From Diplocarpon mali (lineage: Eukaryota > Ascomycota > Leotiomycetes > Helotiales > Drepanopezizaceae): a stretch of DNA of 64,000 nucleotides. Positions 1 through 11,165 of the stretch are shown here, one piece after another. A program made the position numbers and the translations under genes. The stretch lies in NCBI GenBank assembly GCA_024741835.1, contig JAENRP010000026.1, forward strand, positions 184,734-248,733, written 5' to 3'. The notes under the pieces are model-generated. The model was not told where the DNA came from and did not search any database. It saw only the letters and a list, made by a program, of their open reading frames with translations. The stretch's first letter is position 1, and the number at the start of each line of letters is the position of its first letter.

Positions 1-2230
1 TGCTCCTTAAGAGTTTATATTAGCTTTGCAAACGCCGTTGTAAAGTAGGGAAAGCTAGGCAGGTTGGTTAAGCACGGCATAGCGAGGTAGGAGCGTTATA
101 AAAGTTGATAGGCTTATATTCAAACACTATGACGTTCGACCTACGCTCCAGCTGCTTCACAACTACGTTATTATCTGCTATACCCCTTTAGAGCGTCGCG
201 TCTAAGCCTATATACTATACCCTAGCCTTCTTTAAAAGAGGCTCTGAGATAATATTAATATTAAACCTATCCACAAGCGCTACGTTCCTAAGCTCTAAGT
301 CTCCTCCATCGGCGAGAACCCCTTTCATCAGACGTATACCCCTCCCCCTTATTGGCAGACTCAAGCTCCCCGCCTTTATACAGTCCTGGGGATATGCGAT
401 TTTCAATAATCCAGGAACTAGAAGCTCCTCTCGATTAATAAGGTGCGTCGCAGCGCAGTTATCGAGTAGGGTTATATTCGAGAGAGCGTAGGGAGCTCCA
501 AGGGTGGAGTATATTCCTAGGGTAAAGTCTTCGAAGAGAGTTGGATCTAGGAGGGCGGTTATAATCTTGGATTTGCCGCTCCCTGAAGCTTCGGCAGATG
601 TTCTTTCCTTGAATTGATCTATAGGAGCTTGTTTGATATAGGAGAGCTTAGCTTAGAGCTCTTTCCATTCCGAGGAAGCAAGGTTTTCGCGCGTTCTTTT
701 GACCTCGTCGTAGCTGGGGAGGTTTCGAAGCGTACCTTCCTTGGCGCCAGTTAAGGCGTATTTCAGCCTATTATACTCCTCTGGGTTCCAGAAGTGATTT
801 TTGACCTAGGGGTAAGGGCACTTTTTAACGCTCCCCTCGAGAGTCTTCTTCGCCTTGCCTTTACTTAGTGCTCTTAGATTAGTATGATCGCCTACTCCTC
901 CGAGCGAGGCGTATACTCCAAGGGTTGCCTTTAACAAGGAGCTTGCGAGGCTTCGCTCTATCAAGCTCGAGAACCAATTGACATAGTAGACCATATCTTT
1001 TCCCTGCTCCAGACCTAGCTTATTATCTCTAATAAGCTCTGCCTGGATCTGCTAGGACCAAATAGGAGCCTAGCGGTAAACCGACTGTAGAAACTTCGTA
1101 ATTGCAAAGGAGCCTTAAACCTCCGGGATTCTATACGTTCGTGCTTCCTAGTAGATCTCCCTAAAGCTAGCAAGCCAGGTCTTCGGGTCCACTTTGCTGC
1201 TCCTTATTTCAGAGAGCTTAGTGTTATAGTCTTCCCGAATTGACTCTATTATGCTAACCTCAGAGGGGGCTAGTTCCCTGCGCAGGTGCTCTACAATCCA
1301 TTAAATCGACAGTTTCCCCGCTTCCTTGCAGTCATATTGCACTGCTTAAAGCAAAGTAGGGTATACTATTTTAGTAATCCAACGGTATAACTGAGTGTAG
1401 GAGCTCCTGTTCCTTTTCCACGTTTCTACTGTAAGATTGTATTGCATTACCGCCATTTTATACTCCAGCTCTACGTCTTTAGCTATTGTCTTCGCAGGTA
1501 GTAGTAGAGCTGGCGTTTGTTAATCAGTAGCTTCCTACTATTGGTACAACTCGTGGTAGCTTTACAATACTCTCTAGTCCTATCCTTCTACAATTTTTTC
1601 AAGCTGCAGCGGTTCTATTTCTAGATCTAGCAGATGTGGAGCTTCATTCTTATAAAGCGGAGCTTAGTTTCCCGTCTCTATTGTATACAGTTTAGGGTTA
1701 TTAACCTGTCTTGGCTTCTCTATATGCTTCTAAAGGCGCAGAAATTCAGCCTGAAACTCTAGCTTAGCGTACCAAATGCGCTATGACTTCCTATCCTAGA
1801 GCATAACTCCACTAAAGCTAAGCTCCTAAGCTTCTTTTTGCTAGTACTCGCTTATATTGACTAGGTTGGTAGGGAGTATAGGTCTATTAGTTGGCTAGGA
1901 GCGTTAGAACGTCGAGTCAGGTCGTATAACGCGTATAGGCGAGGGAGAATGGATGAAAAATAGTAGTGAAACCTCTCTAAGAAGTCTCTAAACACAGTAG
2001 ATTTTTAATCGTTTGCTCCTAAGAGTCGCGAATAGTACTGATAACTGTCATACTATATTTAGAGGTAGATTCTCAGTAGTGGCAGAAGCTTGTAAAATTC
2101 TACTCTAACTATATACCTGAGCTCCCTTTATAGAAGTGCTCCGTGGCCACTTCAGGGGTACATTACATAAGCCAGTCCTCAGATGCCTCAGTGCCTGAGG
2201 CTCCTCATGGCGCAACATACTCGCAATTTA
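1..2230 (-). mobile_element. Degenerate Ty1/copia retrotransposon (gag-protease part)
   Basis: On the minus strand, from about position 994 down to 215, a reading frame broken by a few stops reads like the end of Gag and the start of Pol of a copia element. It has a decayed zinc-knuckle-like stretch (CPYP followed by KNHFWNPEE), then a protease-type motif DNCAATHL near 465 that corresponds to the DSGAxxH pattern, then the usual segment ending NVALVDRFNINIIS. Premature stops are mostly TAG at expected CAG positions and the region is AT-rich, which fits RIP. The element continues past the left edge, so no LTR pair can be seen. Positions 1000 to 2230 have the same composition but no readable protein. 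The right boundary is approximate. The copia assignment is fairly firm; the mutation mechanism is inferred. Confidence 0.7.
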
Positions 2231-3443
2231 TATTAAAATAATCTTAAGATAACCTCAGACTAGCAAAGCAATTAAGCACATTATATCCTTTAATAAAATT
2301 CTCCCTTCCTCTTTAAGAATCCTAATAATATGCAATGATATTACCTCCCCTTCAAAGAGAAAACAGAAGATGACCTTATTCTGAACTTAATTGTTCGAAA
2401 AGTCGTATATTTGGTGCGGTTCTGTAGGTGCATCTAGTTGAGGTTCTATTAATTATATCACGCATCGGATTTTACCAACTCCAAGCAAGGCTCTTTGTAC
2501 GCACGGGGTCCGCAACACCTAGCTATCTGCACGGTCTATGTAGCGAGTCTATTGCCGAAGGATTTGGCGAGGTCAATATTGAAAGTCGTGATATCCTGAG
2601 CCACTATCAAAATCAAGTTCGGGAATTTCATTATCCAAACATCATTGAAAGCCTCAAGAAGGTGCATTTCCAAAGCCGATTTTAAGTACTTTGAATTCAA
2701 CCTAGATCTTGAAAAGCGGTTACCTTGCTGGCACGCAATTCAGGATTGAAGCGTCATATACTTAGCATGTTTTCGCTTGAAGTGGCGGAAAATAAATCAG
2801 ATTGAACTGTCCCACACTCTGGCAATACTCAATCGATCCGAAATGCAGGATCTCGTCAAAATTTAGTCATCCGCGAAATGCCCATGGTAAGCAGATGTTC
2901 CTCGCCTGAAACGGAACTTGATCATCAGTTCAGACTGAGGATTCGGGCTTTCGCCTTGAAACATCGGTGCTGATTTGAGGAAGCTGGACACTCGGTGGGA
3001 CATTCGATCTCTGTTAAACTCAGTACGCAAAGTTTTCACAGAACCTGCACATTATCTGAGCAACGCACACGACCCGGTCACTCGCTCTCCACGCTGAAAA
3101 TCTCGTACACTCTCACATTGGCATGAACTCAGGCCGGCCACGCATACTATGAGGGAGGGAACGACATGAGAGGAGAGGCTGCATAGGCGTGTGTTGCCTT
3201 GCAACTTTTCCAACACACATCTTCACGTCGTACAGTTCTTTATCTCAGATGGTTTACCGAACCTTTGGCCTGTATTTGCATCAACCAACCATTTTCGCCC
3301 AGCGATTGTCCAGAGTCAGGATCACAGCAAGTCCGCGTCATCATTCTCAATAAGATGATTTCTATTGAGTATCTCTTTGCATATCGTAGGCGTATGCATC
3401 CAATACCACTTAATCCACCATGTGTCCTTCTAAGCGTTTGCAT
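2231..3443. other. Intergenic stretch, no recognised gene
   Basis: The composition changes from AT-rich transposon debris to ordinary sequence near 2400. An 85-codon open frame at 2428-2685 on the plus strand has no recognised family, no clear splice partners and no strong start context, so I do not call it a gene. The right part includes the 3' flank of RPS20. No RNA gene or repeat was seen. Confidence 0.4.
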
Positions 3444-3898
3444 TTAAGCAGCAATGGTGACCTCGACCTCGACACCAGCCTCGATGTTGATAATGATCTG
3501 CTTGACAACTTCGGTAGGAGCGTTGAGACTGTATACTCATTAAAACAATTTGCGACCAGACATGCCGGACAACTTACTCAATGAGACGCTTGTGAATTCT
3601 CATCTCGAAGGTATCCCAAGTCTTGGAGCCCTCACCACAAGGAGTCTTTCGGGTAGTAATCTTCAGGGTCTTGGTTGGGAGACGAACTGGACCCTTGACA
3701 CGAAGATCCTTGGTCTTCGCACGATCAATAAGCTCCTGGCAGACTTTCTCGAGAGACTTGAGATTGCGGCTGGTCAAGGTGATGCGGATCTTGTGAATTT
3801 TCTGCAAATCCCATCAATACGTGCCCCCCACTGGGATGCTAGCTGCGACAACTCACTGGGCCATCGCCGAACTCCTTGTCAGGCTTCGTGTAAGACAT
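3444..3898 (-). CDS. RPS20: 40S ribosomal protein S20 (uS10)
   Basis: Small-subunit ribosomal protein uS10, a structural part of the cytosolic 40S head. The gene is complement(join(3444..3528, 3578..3801, 3857..3898)) and gives 116 residues, the usual fungal length. The central exon carries [13 protein letters not shown] and the conserved [20 protein letters not shown]; the last exon ends in [10 protein letters not shown]. Introns are GTGAGT..TTTGCAG (55 nt) and GTAAGT..ATACAG (49 nt). The first joins codons 14 and 15 so that GDGP is followed directly by KIHKIRI, as in other filamentous fungi. The start is the only ATG upstream in frame (MSYTKP). A non-coding 5' exon is possible but not visible. 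The gene is divergent from CUE3, so the two may share an upstream region. Confidence 0.95.
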
Positions 3899-4404
3899 TC
3901 TGTATTCGGTGGACCTTCAAGACTCGATCGTGTGATTCGGCAAAGTGATGAAGGTGATCGTGGGATACACGATCGCAGAAGCTGTCAAGACTTGGGCGTA
4001 ATATCGCGAAACAAAATTCGTGAGTGTGGGCGGGAAGTCTTGGCGCATATCAATTGGCGAGACCACCTAATAATATAGTTAGAACCTCATGTGGGCACAT
4101 TAGTAACCTTAAATTGATTGATTACCTATGATGCCTTATATATGGTTAATTAGTCGGTAAGCTAAGCCCTTCTTTGTCAGCCTTGCTGCTAAGGCAATAA
4201 ATAGCCAACGTACGTCCGACCTACTCATCGTTGACTTCAGCGTCGAACAGCGAGACCTTTTCTTGCATGAGCCTCTGTGAGTCAAACGGCCTCATTGAAG
4301 TGCCATGGGACCGTGGTGATTTGGAGAGGCGTTCTGACGCCTTGGAAAAAGTGCCCAACTATTGCCTCGAGCAAGTATTCTCACTTCCAGCATCCTTCAC
4401 CACA
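3899..4404. promoter_or_regulatory. Divergent spacer between RPS20 and CUE3
   Basis: A 506-bp spacer that must contain both promoters and 5' leaders. I see no defined TATA box or known fungal operator. The middle (about 4060-4160) is AT-rich. The frame of CUE3 stays open upstream of its chosen ATG, including an alternative ATG at 4267. Confidence 0.4.
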
Positions 4405-6485
4405 ATGGCTGCAACCACTTTACCAGATCTGGCCCCGTATCCTGCGACCTGGAGAAACCTCATTGTCCCGGAAGAATGGGTCGCATGTCTTGACGCTTGG
4501 ATTGCTCTCACCGGGGCTTACCTCTCGTTATCGGGGCCTGACTTTGCCCGGGCATCAAAAGAAGCATCCTTGCCCGTTTTCCTGAAATCCTATGTTGCAG
4601 AAACAGCACGGTCACCTTCCTCTGAGCACATGGCCAAGACATATCAGCTTCGAAAACTCTGTTATTTGTTGGCAAACAGAGTCCTGGATCTAGATCACCC
4701 TCCAGAGTCTTTGCTTCATTGGGAGTTCTTCTCGGATTTCTGCAGGGTCTATGGCTCTAAGCATGGCGGCAGATTCGCAAGTCTGGCTTGGAAACGACAT
4801 CTTTCCTCCCTGGAATTTTCTTTGGCCTCGCTCAAGTCTTCTTTGATTCAAGAGCTGGATGCTGGACTGCAAGGGGATTTAAAGTTGGCCGAATTCAATC
4901 TCAACCGGTTGAACCACCTCCTCCATGCTTCTCCCAAGGCCGCCGCGTTTTTCATGGCTGGCAGTGACTTCGTGGACTCCCTCGTGCATTGTTACAAGAC
5001 CATGAACCCGCCGTTGAGGAAAGTCATAGTCTCGACGTTGTACCTCTGTTTAATCGGACTCACAGAAGGAGAGAGTCCAAATTTCTCATCTCTGGTCGAC
5101 CATCTCTATTCCTTGAAGGCAGCTGCGGATACTCACAAGGCGGGACCGAGAAATGCCAACGACTCACTCGTAGCGGAGCTGGTAACCAACACACCTGTGC
5201 TGAAGCAAGTCCAGCAGCGGATTGATGCAAGTGGGTCCGGATCTGTAAGAGCAAAATCGGTACTCACTTCTCTGGTAGTTTTTAATGACCCTACAATCAG
5301 ACGACCAGTTCGATTGAATGAGAGAAAGGTCAACAAAGGGAAGGGAATAACGACCGACGAACTGGGTCATGCAGATTCCGATATCCACCGAATGAGCTTG
5401 ATCTCGCAAGTCCAGGATCTATTTCCGGACCTTGGATCGGGCTTCATTGTAAATATTCTTGACGAGTATAACGATAACGTAGAGCAGGTGGTAGGCCATC
5501 TATTAGAGGGCCCATCACTACAACACCTCGAAAGTGCCGACCGGTCAGAAGAAATGTGAGATGGCTCCTGGACAGTTTGAGGCATGACTTACTGAGTTTT
5601 TAGGGATGCCTTTCACCAACATATTCCCGGTATGGCACCCAGATCTCCGCCGCCGTCGATGAATACCCGCCGAAATATCTTTGATGACGATGAATTTGAC
5701 AAATTAGCTGTTGATACTTCAAGATTACATTTTGGACGTCGAGACCCCGACAATACTGCAGATGATATTCTTCAAGACCGCTCCACTGCACCAAGCAAAG
5801 CTGCAATTCTTTCGGCATTAGCAGCTTTTGATTCTGACGACGATGAGCGAGACGACACATATGATGTAGAGGATGTGGGGGGTACTGTGGACTCGGCAGC
5901 TCCTGGAAACAATCCAGAGGAAGCAGATACGGACGTCCAGGACGCTTACGACGAGGCCTTGTTCAAAGCATACAAAGAAACACCTAATATCTTCGGTCGG
6001 GATGCTGCAACTCGTAAAGGGAAACCCAGGCTGAAACTAAAGGAGGAGACTAGGATGACTGACGAAGCTATCGAAGGTTGGGGACTCATGCTCTCACGGG
6101 ATTCAAAACAGATGCGGCGGCTTGAGGCCAAGTTCTCTCACTTTCCTGGAGCCCAGAGAGACCTGGGCCCTACAGCCTGGAGAGCAGGTTCTGGCACCGA
6201 CAATGCTAATGATCGCGGAAGAGTATGTTTGATCTCCACGCTGTGATCAATGGCTTTTGGTATCCGGGTTTTCAACATGCTAACTGATTGAAGGGCGGGA
6301 GATTACGAGGCAGTCCTCGCGGCGGAGGAAGAGGACGCGGACGAGACAATGTTACGGGCCCGACAGGTGACAAAGAGACCGAGGTTGCTAGGAATCGGAA
6401 GGAGGCTAATAAGGCGTCGAGAGCAAACCATAATAGGAGAGACCAGAGAGCACGTAAGATGGCCAGGGGTGGTTTTGCTGGCTAA
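4405..6485 (+). CDS. CUE3: CUE-domain protein, ASCC2/Cue3 homologue of the ribosome quality trigger complex
   Basis: Likely homologue of yeast Cue3 and human ASCC2, the ubiquitin-binding subunit of the complex that splits collided ribosomes together with the helicase Slh1/ASCC3. The gene is join(4405..5555, 5604..6222, 6294..6485), 653 residues. The N-terminal helical part begins MAATTLPDLAPYPATWRN and continues with VPEEWVACLDAWI, as expected for the family. A CUE domain lies near residues 330-370 (LFPDLGSGFIVNILDEY). The tail is acidic, then ends in a basic RGGGRGRGRD segment and RRDQRARKMARGG. Introns are 48 nt (GTGAGA..TTTTAG) and 71 nt (GTATGT..TTGAAG). I chose the ATG at 4405 for its CACCACAATGG context and family fit; an in-frame ATG at 4267 would add 46 residues. 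It is convergent with the nucleoporin gene. The family assignment rests on the overall pattern plus the CUE domain. Confidence 0.85.
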
Positions 6486-6890
6486 GCTGGTGAAGCTGGT
6501 TATCAGATGAATGAATGTATGGTTTCTGTCAAATTTACTGCCGGACTTGATAAGTGTCATTTCGCCAAGTGGGAAATAATGGTCGTCGCTGAGTGAGTTG
6601 TTTAAATTGTCTCATTCTTCGAGGCAATGCCAGGGCTCAATCACGGATCAACTTTCATTTGCGACTTGGAATGTACAAAATTCGACCGGGCCCTTTCGGT
6701 TGATCTGTTACTGTCTAATCTACATGACCCACAATACGAACAAGCTTGTGAAGAGTGAAGCACCATGGTGCTGGCTCATTTGCTTCAAATTATCATATCC
6801 TCACACGCCGGTGCAGAGCGCATTTCCCCCAAACGCCTCAGTATGCCCTACCATGCAATGATTTCCCCAAGATTTCCCATTCCATACGAT
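6486..6890. other. Convergent 3' spacer
   Basis: 405 bp between the stop codons of CUE3 (+) and the nucleoporin gene (-). It holds both 3' untranslated regions. Open frames here are short and lack family features. Confidence 0.5.
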
Positions 6891-8868
6891 CTAGAAATCC
6901 CAACTGCACCACTCTCTCTTCGGAGGAAGCAACGGCATTTTCCCGCCCTGGAAAGCACCTGTCTGCTTCGCGTACCGATAAGCCGATTCTATATTGCCGT
7001 CGTATAACGAATCATCTACCGCGGTGTCCTTGTTGAAAACGGGCGCCCCATCTGGAAACCATATCCTCTCCCATTTTCCATCCGGGCCTGTGTAGCCCGG
7101 ATCGCCCATTTTTGCGGGTCTATCACCTGTGGCAGGTTCTGCACCTTTGTATGTGACTTGCTTTCCCTTGAAAGTTTTCAATCGTCCTGAGGCATCCTTG
7201 GTACTGTATGTCTCGATTCTTGGATGCGGGGCGCCTATTTGAACGTTCCCAGAAGTTCCGTTCGTGACATATTGCCGAGGTGGTTGTGGGGTATCAGATG
7301 CAGTCCCGTTAGCTCTGGGAATTGGATGCCCGAATGAGTTAGCGTTCGTAGGTAGAGTTGAAAATTGCTGTGCAAACGGATTACGAGCAGCCGGAGCTGA
7401 GGAGGTTGCTCCAAATGGGTTCAGCTGGGGAGAAGAGGCGCCCCCGAATAGATTCGAGACCCCTTGCGGTGGTTGTCGTTGAATAGAGACACCAAAGGCG
7501 TTCTCTGCATGCGATGACACACCGAACTCTGTGGCTCCCCCTAACGGATTAGATTGAACCGGGTTTCTGCCAAAGGTATTTGAGCTGGTGGTCGGATCAG
7601 ATAGCTGGCCGAAGGGATTTGGTTGAGTCGACTGTGAGGCAGCTCCAAAAGGGTTTGATATTACCGTTTGAGAAGGACCTCCAAACGGAGATGATGATAC
7701 AGCTTGGGAAGAAGAAACACCAAAAGGATTAAGTGCTACTGTTTGTGTAGGTGCCCCGAAAGGACTGGACGTAGAAGGGTTTCCAAACGCGATTATATCT
7801 GGTTTCTGCTGGCCGAAGGGATTCGGCGTACCGGCAAAGTTAGAGAAAGAGGCTGCTCCAAAGGGGTTGGGTTTTTGGCCAAGAGCCGCGGATTGCCCAA
7901 AGACCCCTCCGAAACCAAGTTGTGTGGGGGCTCCGAAAGCAGAATTCCCGCCGGTGAAAGCGCTGGATTTCTGATCAAGTCCTGATTGTCGACCAAAACA
8001 CCCACCTAAAGAAGTCGGCCTACCAAAAGCTGGAGCAGATGGAGCTCCAAATGCTGACCCGGCGGGCGGCTGCGCATTTGCGCCTCCAAACGGATTCGGG
8101 GCAGAGCTCGAGGCTGGTTGGAGTGATGACTGGCTACCCAAAGGATTCGACTGTGAGCCAGGTCCAGCGGCTTGACTTTCCCTGACAATATCTATCCTGT
8201 TGGGATGTACGTTTTCAGAGGCAATCACAAAGTTTATAGCTCCGTCAATATCATTCAAAGCGGCTTGTATTTGCTGTTCAGAATCGTGGAACAACTTTTC
8301 CGCATGTTGAGCCTATAAACAATTAGTCCTCTGCTATGCACATGCCACTTGAGCCTCCTTACTGCCTGTTGAGGATTCCCTGATGCCATTGCCATATAGT
8401 GAAGAAGCCGCATTTCCTCAAAACTCTGTTCTCGCAAAGGTCCTCCGAATAGTTGCGCTGGAGCCCCTCGGCCGGGTCCATATGCAGATAATATCCATTG
8501 CGGTCTCTCAGACGTTAGGTCGACGAGTAGTGCGTTCTTGTCCAAGAAGTACGGCAGCGTGCCAGCTGGTGTTGCTTAACTACGATTAGTCAATCAGACA
8601 CGAAACCGTTGGAATGCGATCATACTTCTGCTTTGATAGCCATTGCTGCTGTTATTCCGCGAGTTACCGTTATCTTGGAGGGCAGCGAACCGATTGCCGT
8701 TGGAAAGAGGCTGATGATTTGGATTTGAATTCGAGCTTGACTGGTGGAGAAATTTGCAATTGTCTACGAGGCTTGTCAGCATCAAATTCGGCTGCAGGTA
8801 TAGCTTCCACACTCACTCCCGTTGCGACAATTGCCTTGCTGCCAAAATCTGCACACAGTCGGTGGCAT
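6891..8868 (-). CDS. NUP42: CCCH zinc-finger FG nucleoporin (Nup42/Amo1 type)
   Basis: Probable cytoplasmic-side nuclear pore protein of the Nup42/NUPL2 type, whose C-terminus in yeast binds Gle1 during mRNA export. The gene is complement(join(6891..8312, 8363..8565, 8626..8763, 8817..8868)), 604 residues. A single CCCH finger sits at the very N-terminus (C6, C14, C20, H24 in CRFWQQGNCRNGNNCKFLH). It is split by the first intron, as Nup42-type fingers start the protein. A helical block follows (ALLVDLTSERPQWILSAYG, then LREQSFEEMRLLHYMA). Next come roughly 300 residues rich in NPFG and AFG repeats, and a conserved C-terminus (DGKWERIWFPDGAPVFNKDT). All four exons are in phase. The FG repeats and the finger together make the call strong; the Gle1 role is from family knowledge. 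Confidence 0.88.
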
Positions 8869-11165
8869 CCTCACAATCGCGTAGGGCTCCCTCTATTTTT
8901 GACCAGGCCGCGCATCCCAGGGCATTATCGCATGGTTGGCAATGAATTTCTCTCTGTTGGTGATAACATTCAATTCGAAGTTCAGTTGCTCAAGAGAAAT
9001 AGAAACGCGAGGGTGCATAGGCTAGAGCTGCTACCGTGAGTCCGCTGCTTTTGAAAATCGCGTAGGTCGCGTTGTCGGTGACAGCGTACAGCCTCGCTTC
9101 ACTCGTTCACTACTAATGAGGTACCGAGGCAATAGTCTTCTTTGTTAAATTTTTCCCTCTTTTCTCTTTTCCCTTTTAATACGATGTTAGTGTTAGATAA
9201 TCTTGTCGTAGCGAAAAACGCTATACTTGCATTAGGTCTAAGGAGAAACTAGTATAAAACCTTTTGAGTTGAGTATTTAGCTCACTATACATACTACTTT
9301 CAAGAGACCCTAACATAACGACGGCTCAAATAGCTCCATGAAAGACCTCGTACCGGCCTACATACAATAACTAGCTAAGGAAGTCGATAGAAAGAAGGGA
9401 AGTTTCCTATACTAGGTACTAAGTACTCATATACGGTCTGTGAAGATTCGACAGGTCGGTTACCTTGGTCGGTTGTCATATATCCTTGTTCCTTGGTCCT
9501 TTTGAAACTATTGGACGGAACTACTCTTTTAGCCTTAGGCCACCGGCCTACTTAGATATATCATAAAGCTCCCTTGGTAATAACTAGATTTTTTAGTTAC
9601 TGATTTTGAGTCAATTGCTTTAAAGGTTCTAACTTTACCATATGTGATCTAAATTCCTTAAATAACTATGCTTTTCATACATGAAGCGTTATATTATTGA
9701 TAAATCTTACTACTGTATTAGCGATAATATAAAGGATTATAATCTCTTTAAAAGATTCCTCTTTGACTCAAGTAAATTGTTAACATTAATTAACCTCCAC
9801 TTGCGTACTACGGGGTTATTCAACTATATACCTACGACTAGAGCAAAGGCTTAATAAAGGATATAAAGGGGGGAAAGGCAGGTTATAGTATATAAGGAAG
9901 AGGAAAAGGAGAGATTTTAACAAATTTATGTAAAGTCGATAAGAAAGGTTATAAGCATGAGCTATCGCCGACTAGTGAGATGCTAAACATGATCAAATAA
10001 ATAGCCGCTATTAGCGTAAAGGGCTTATCTCATAATAGAGAAACTAAGGCGACTCTATTTATTAAGGCACCTTTTGAAAACGTACTCGCCCGAGACCTAG
10101 AACGAATAACTATCGATTAAGGTATAGGTTAGACTTTTATATAAGGGATTAGGAATCATAGGTATAATAGGCTGAATAGTAAAAATATAAGGAGGTTTCA
10201 AGCTAGTTTCTCCTTGTATATAATCCAACTATGGCGTTTCTCGCGCTTGTGCTATATATTTTAGAGCTAATATAGCATATTAAAAGGATATTTATAAGCC
10301 TTGGTGGATTAATAACAAGCTAACTGTTAATAATGTTAGAATGCTTTTCTTTCAAAAAACAAAGCTTTTAAAAAGAGCGTCCGACTAACATGGCAGCAAA
10401 CCCTTTTTTTATAGCGGATGGTGGTCGGCGGCCGCTATCGTTGCCATTAATGCCATTAGTGCTATAGCTATATATCTGGGTTCCTAAGGCTATCCGCATA
10501 ATATACTAATCCAAGATAGTATCTATAGTGCCTGCGTAACTATGACTGGCTACACTTTTAATTTTATTGAAAGAAGTATGCAAATCGCAGAAAATAAGAA
10601 CCACCTAAAGCTTAATTGATCCTTTGATATAAATATTGCTCACTCAAGCAGATCTTTTTTATTATAGATTGTATATTAACACGTAGGTCAGCGTTTGAAG
10701 CCCATACAAAGGCAAGTTGCCAAAGTAGTTAATGGATAAGACTTGAATCGACTGAGCTGATCATCTTATGGTTTATACGTCACCACAATGGTGCAATGCC
10801 TGGACTAGACATTAATTAATATCTGTCGCAGCAGCCTCGTGGGTTCAAGTCCTGCATACGACGTCAAGATTATCTCACTAAATGAAGCAATTTTCTCATA
10901 CCCCTTTTAGATCCTATGTAAATTCAAGTTGCGCTAGGTCTTTGTTGAATGGTGGCTCAAGCGAGCTCAGGGGTGCTAAGCGCTAAGCAATACTTCTTAT
11001 ACTTGAAAACCCTTGTAAGTTACTTAAGGTGAGCTGTTGGAGAATTAACTGTTTCTCGATTCTCGAAAAGTATATGTTGTTCACGCTTGCCAGGATATTT
11101 TGGAATGATGATAGAAGCGAAGTAACTTTTTCAAGAAACTACTACTCCTGCAATTACATAGATCT
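8869..11165. other. AT-rich island without recognisable genes
   Basis: After about 180 bp that must hold the nucleoporin promoter, sequence from about 9050 to 10950 becomes strongly AT-rich with many TA steps and stops in all frames. This is typical of a RIP-damaged repeat, but no transposon protein can be read. Near 10714 and 10841 there are two blocks resembling the internal promoter boxes of a serine-type tRNA, but no acceptor stem forms (see findings). The last 200 bp is the 3' flank of the formamidase gene. Confidence 0.5.

Noticed and set aside
2428..2685. 85-codon plus-strand frame next to the transposon relic
   Set aside because: No recognised domain, no supporting splice partners, weak composition signal.
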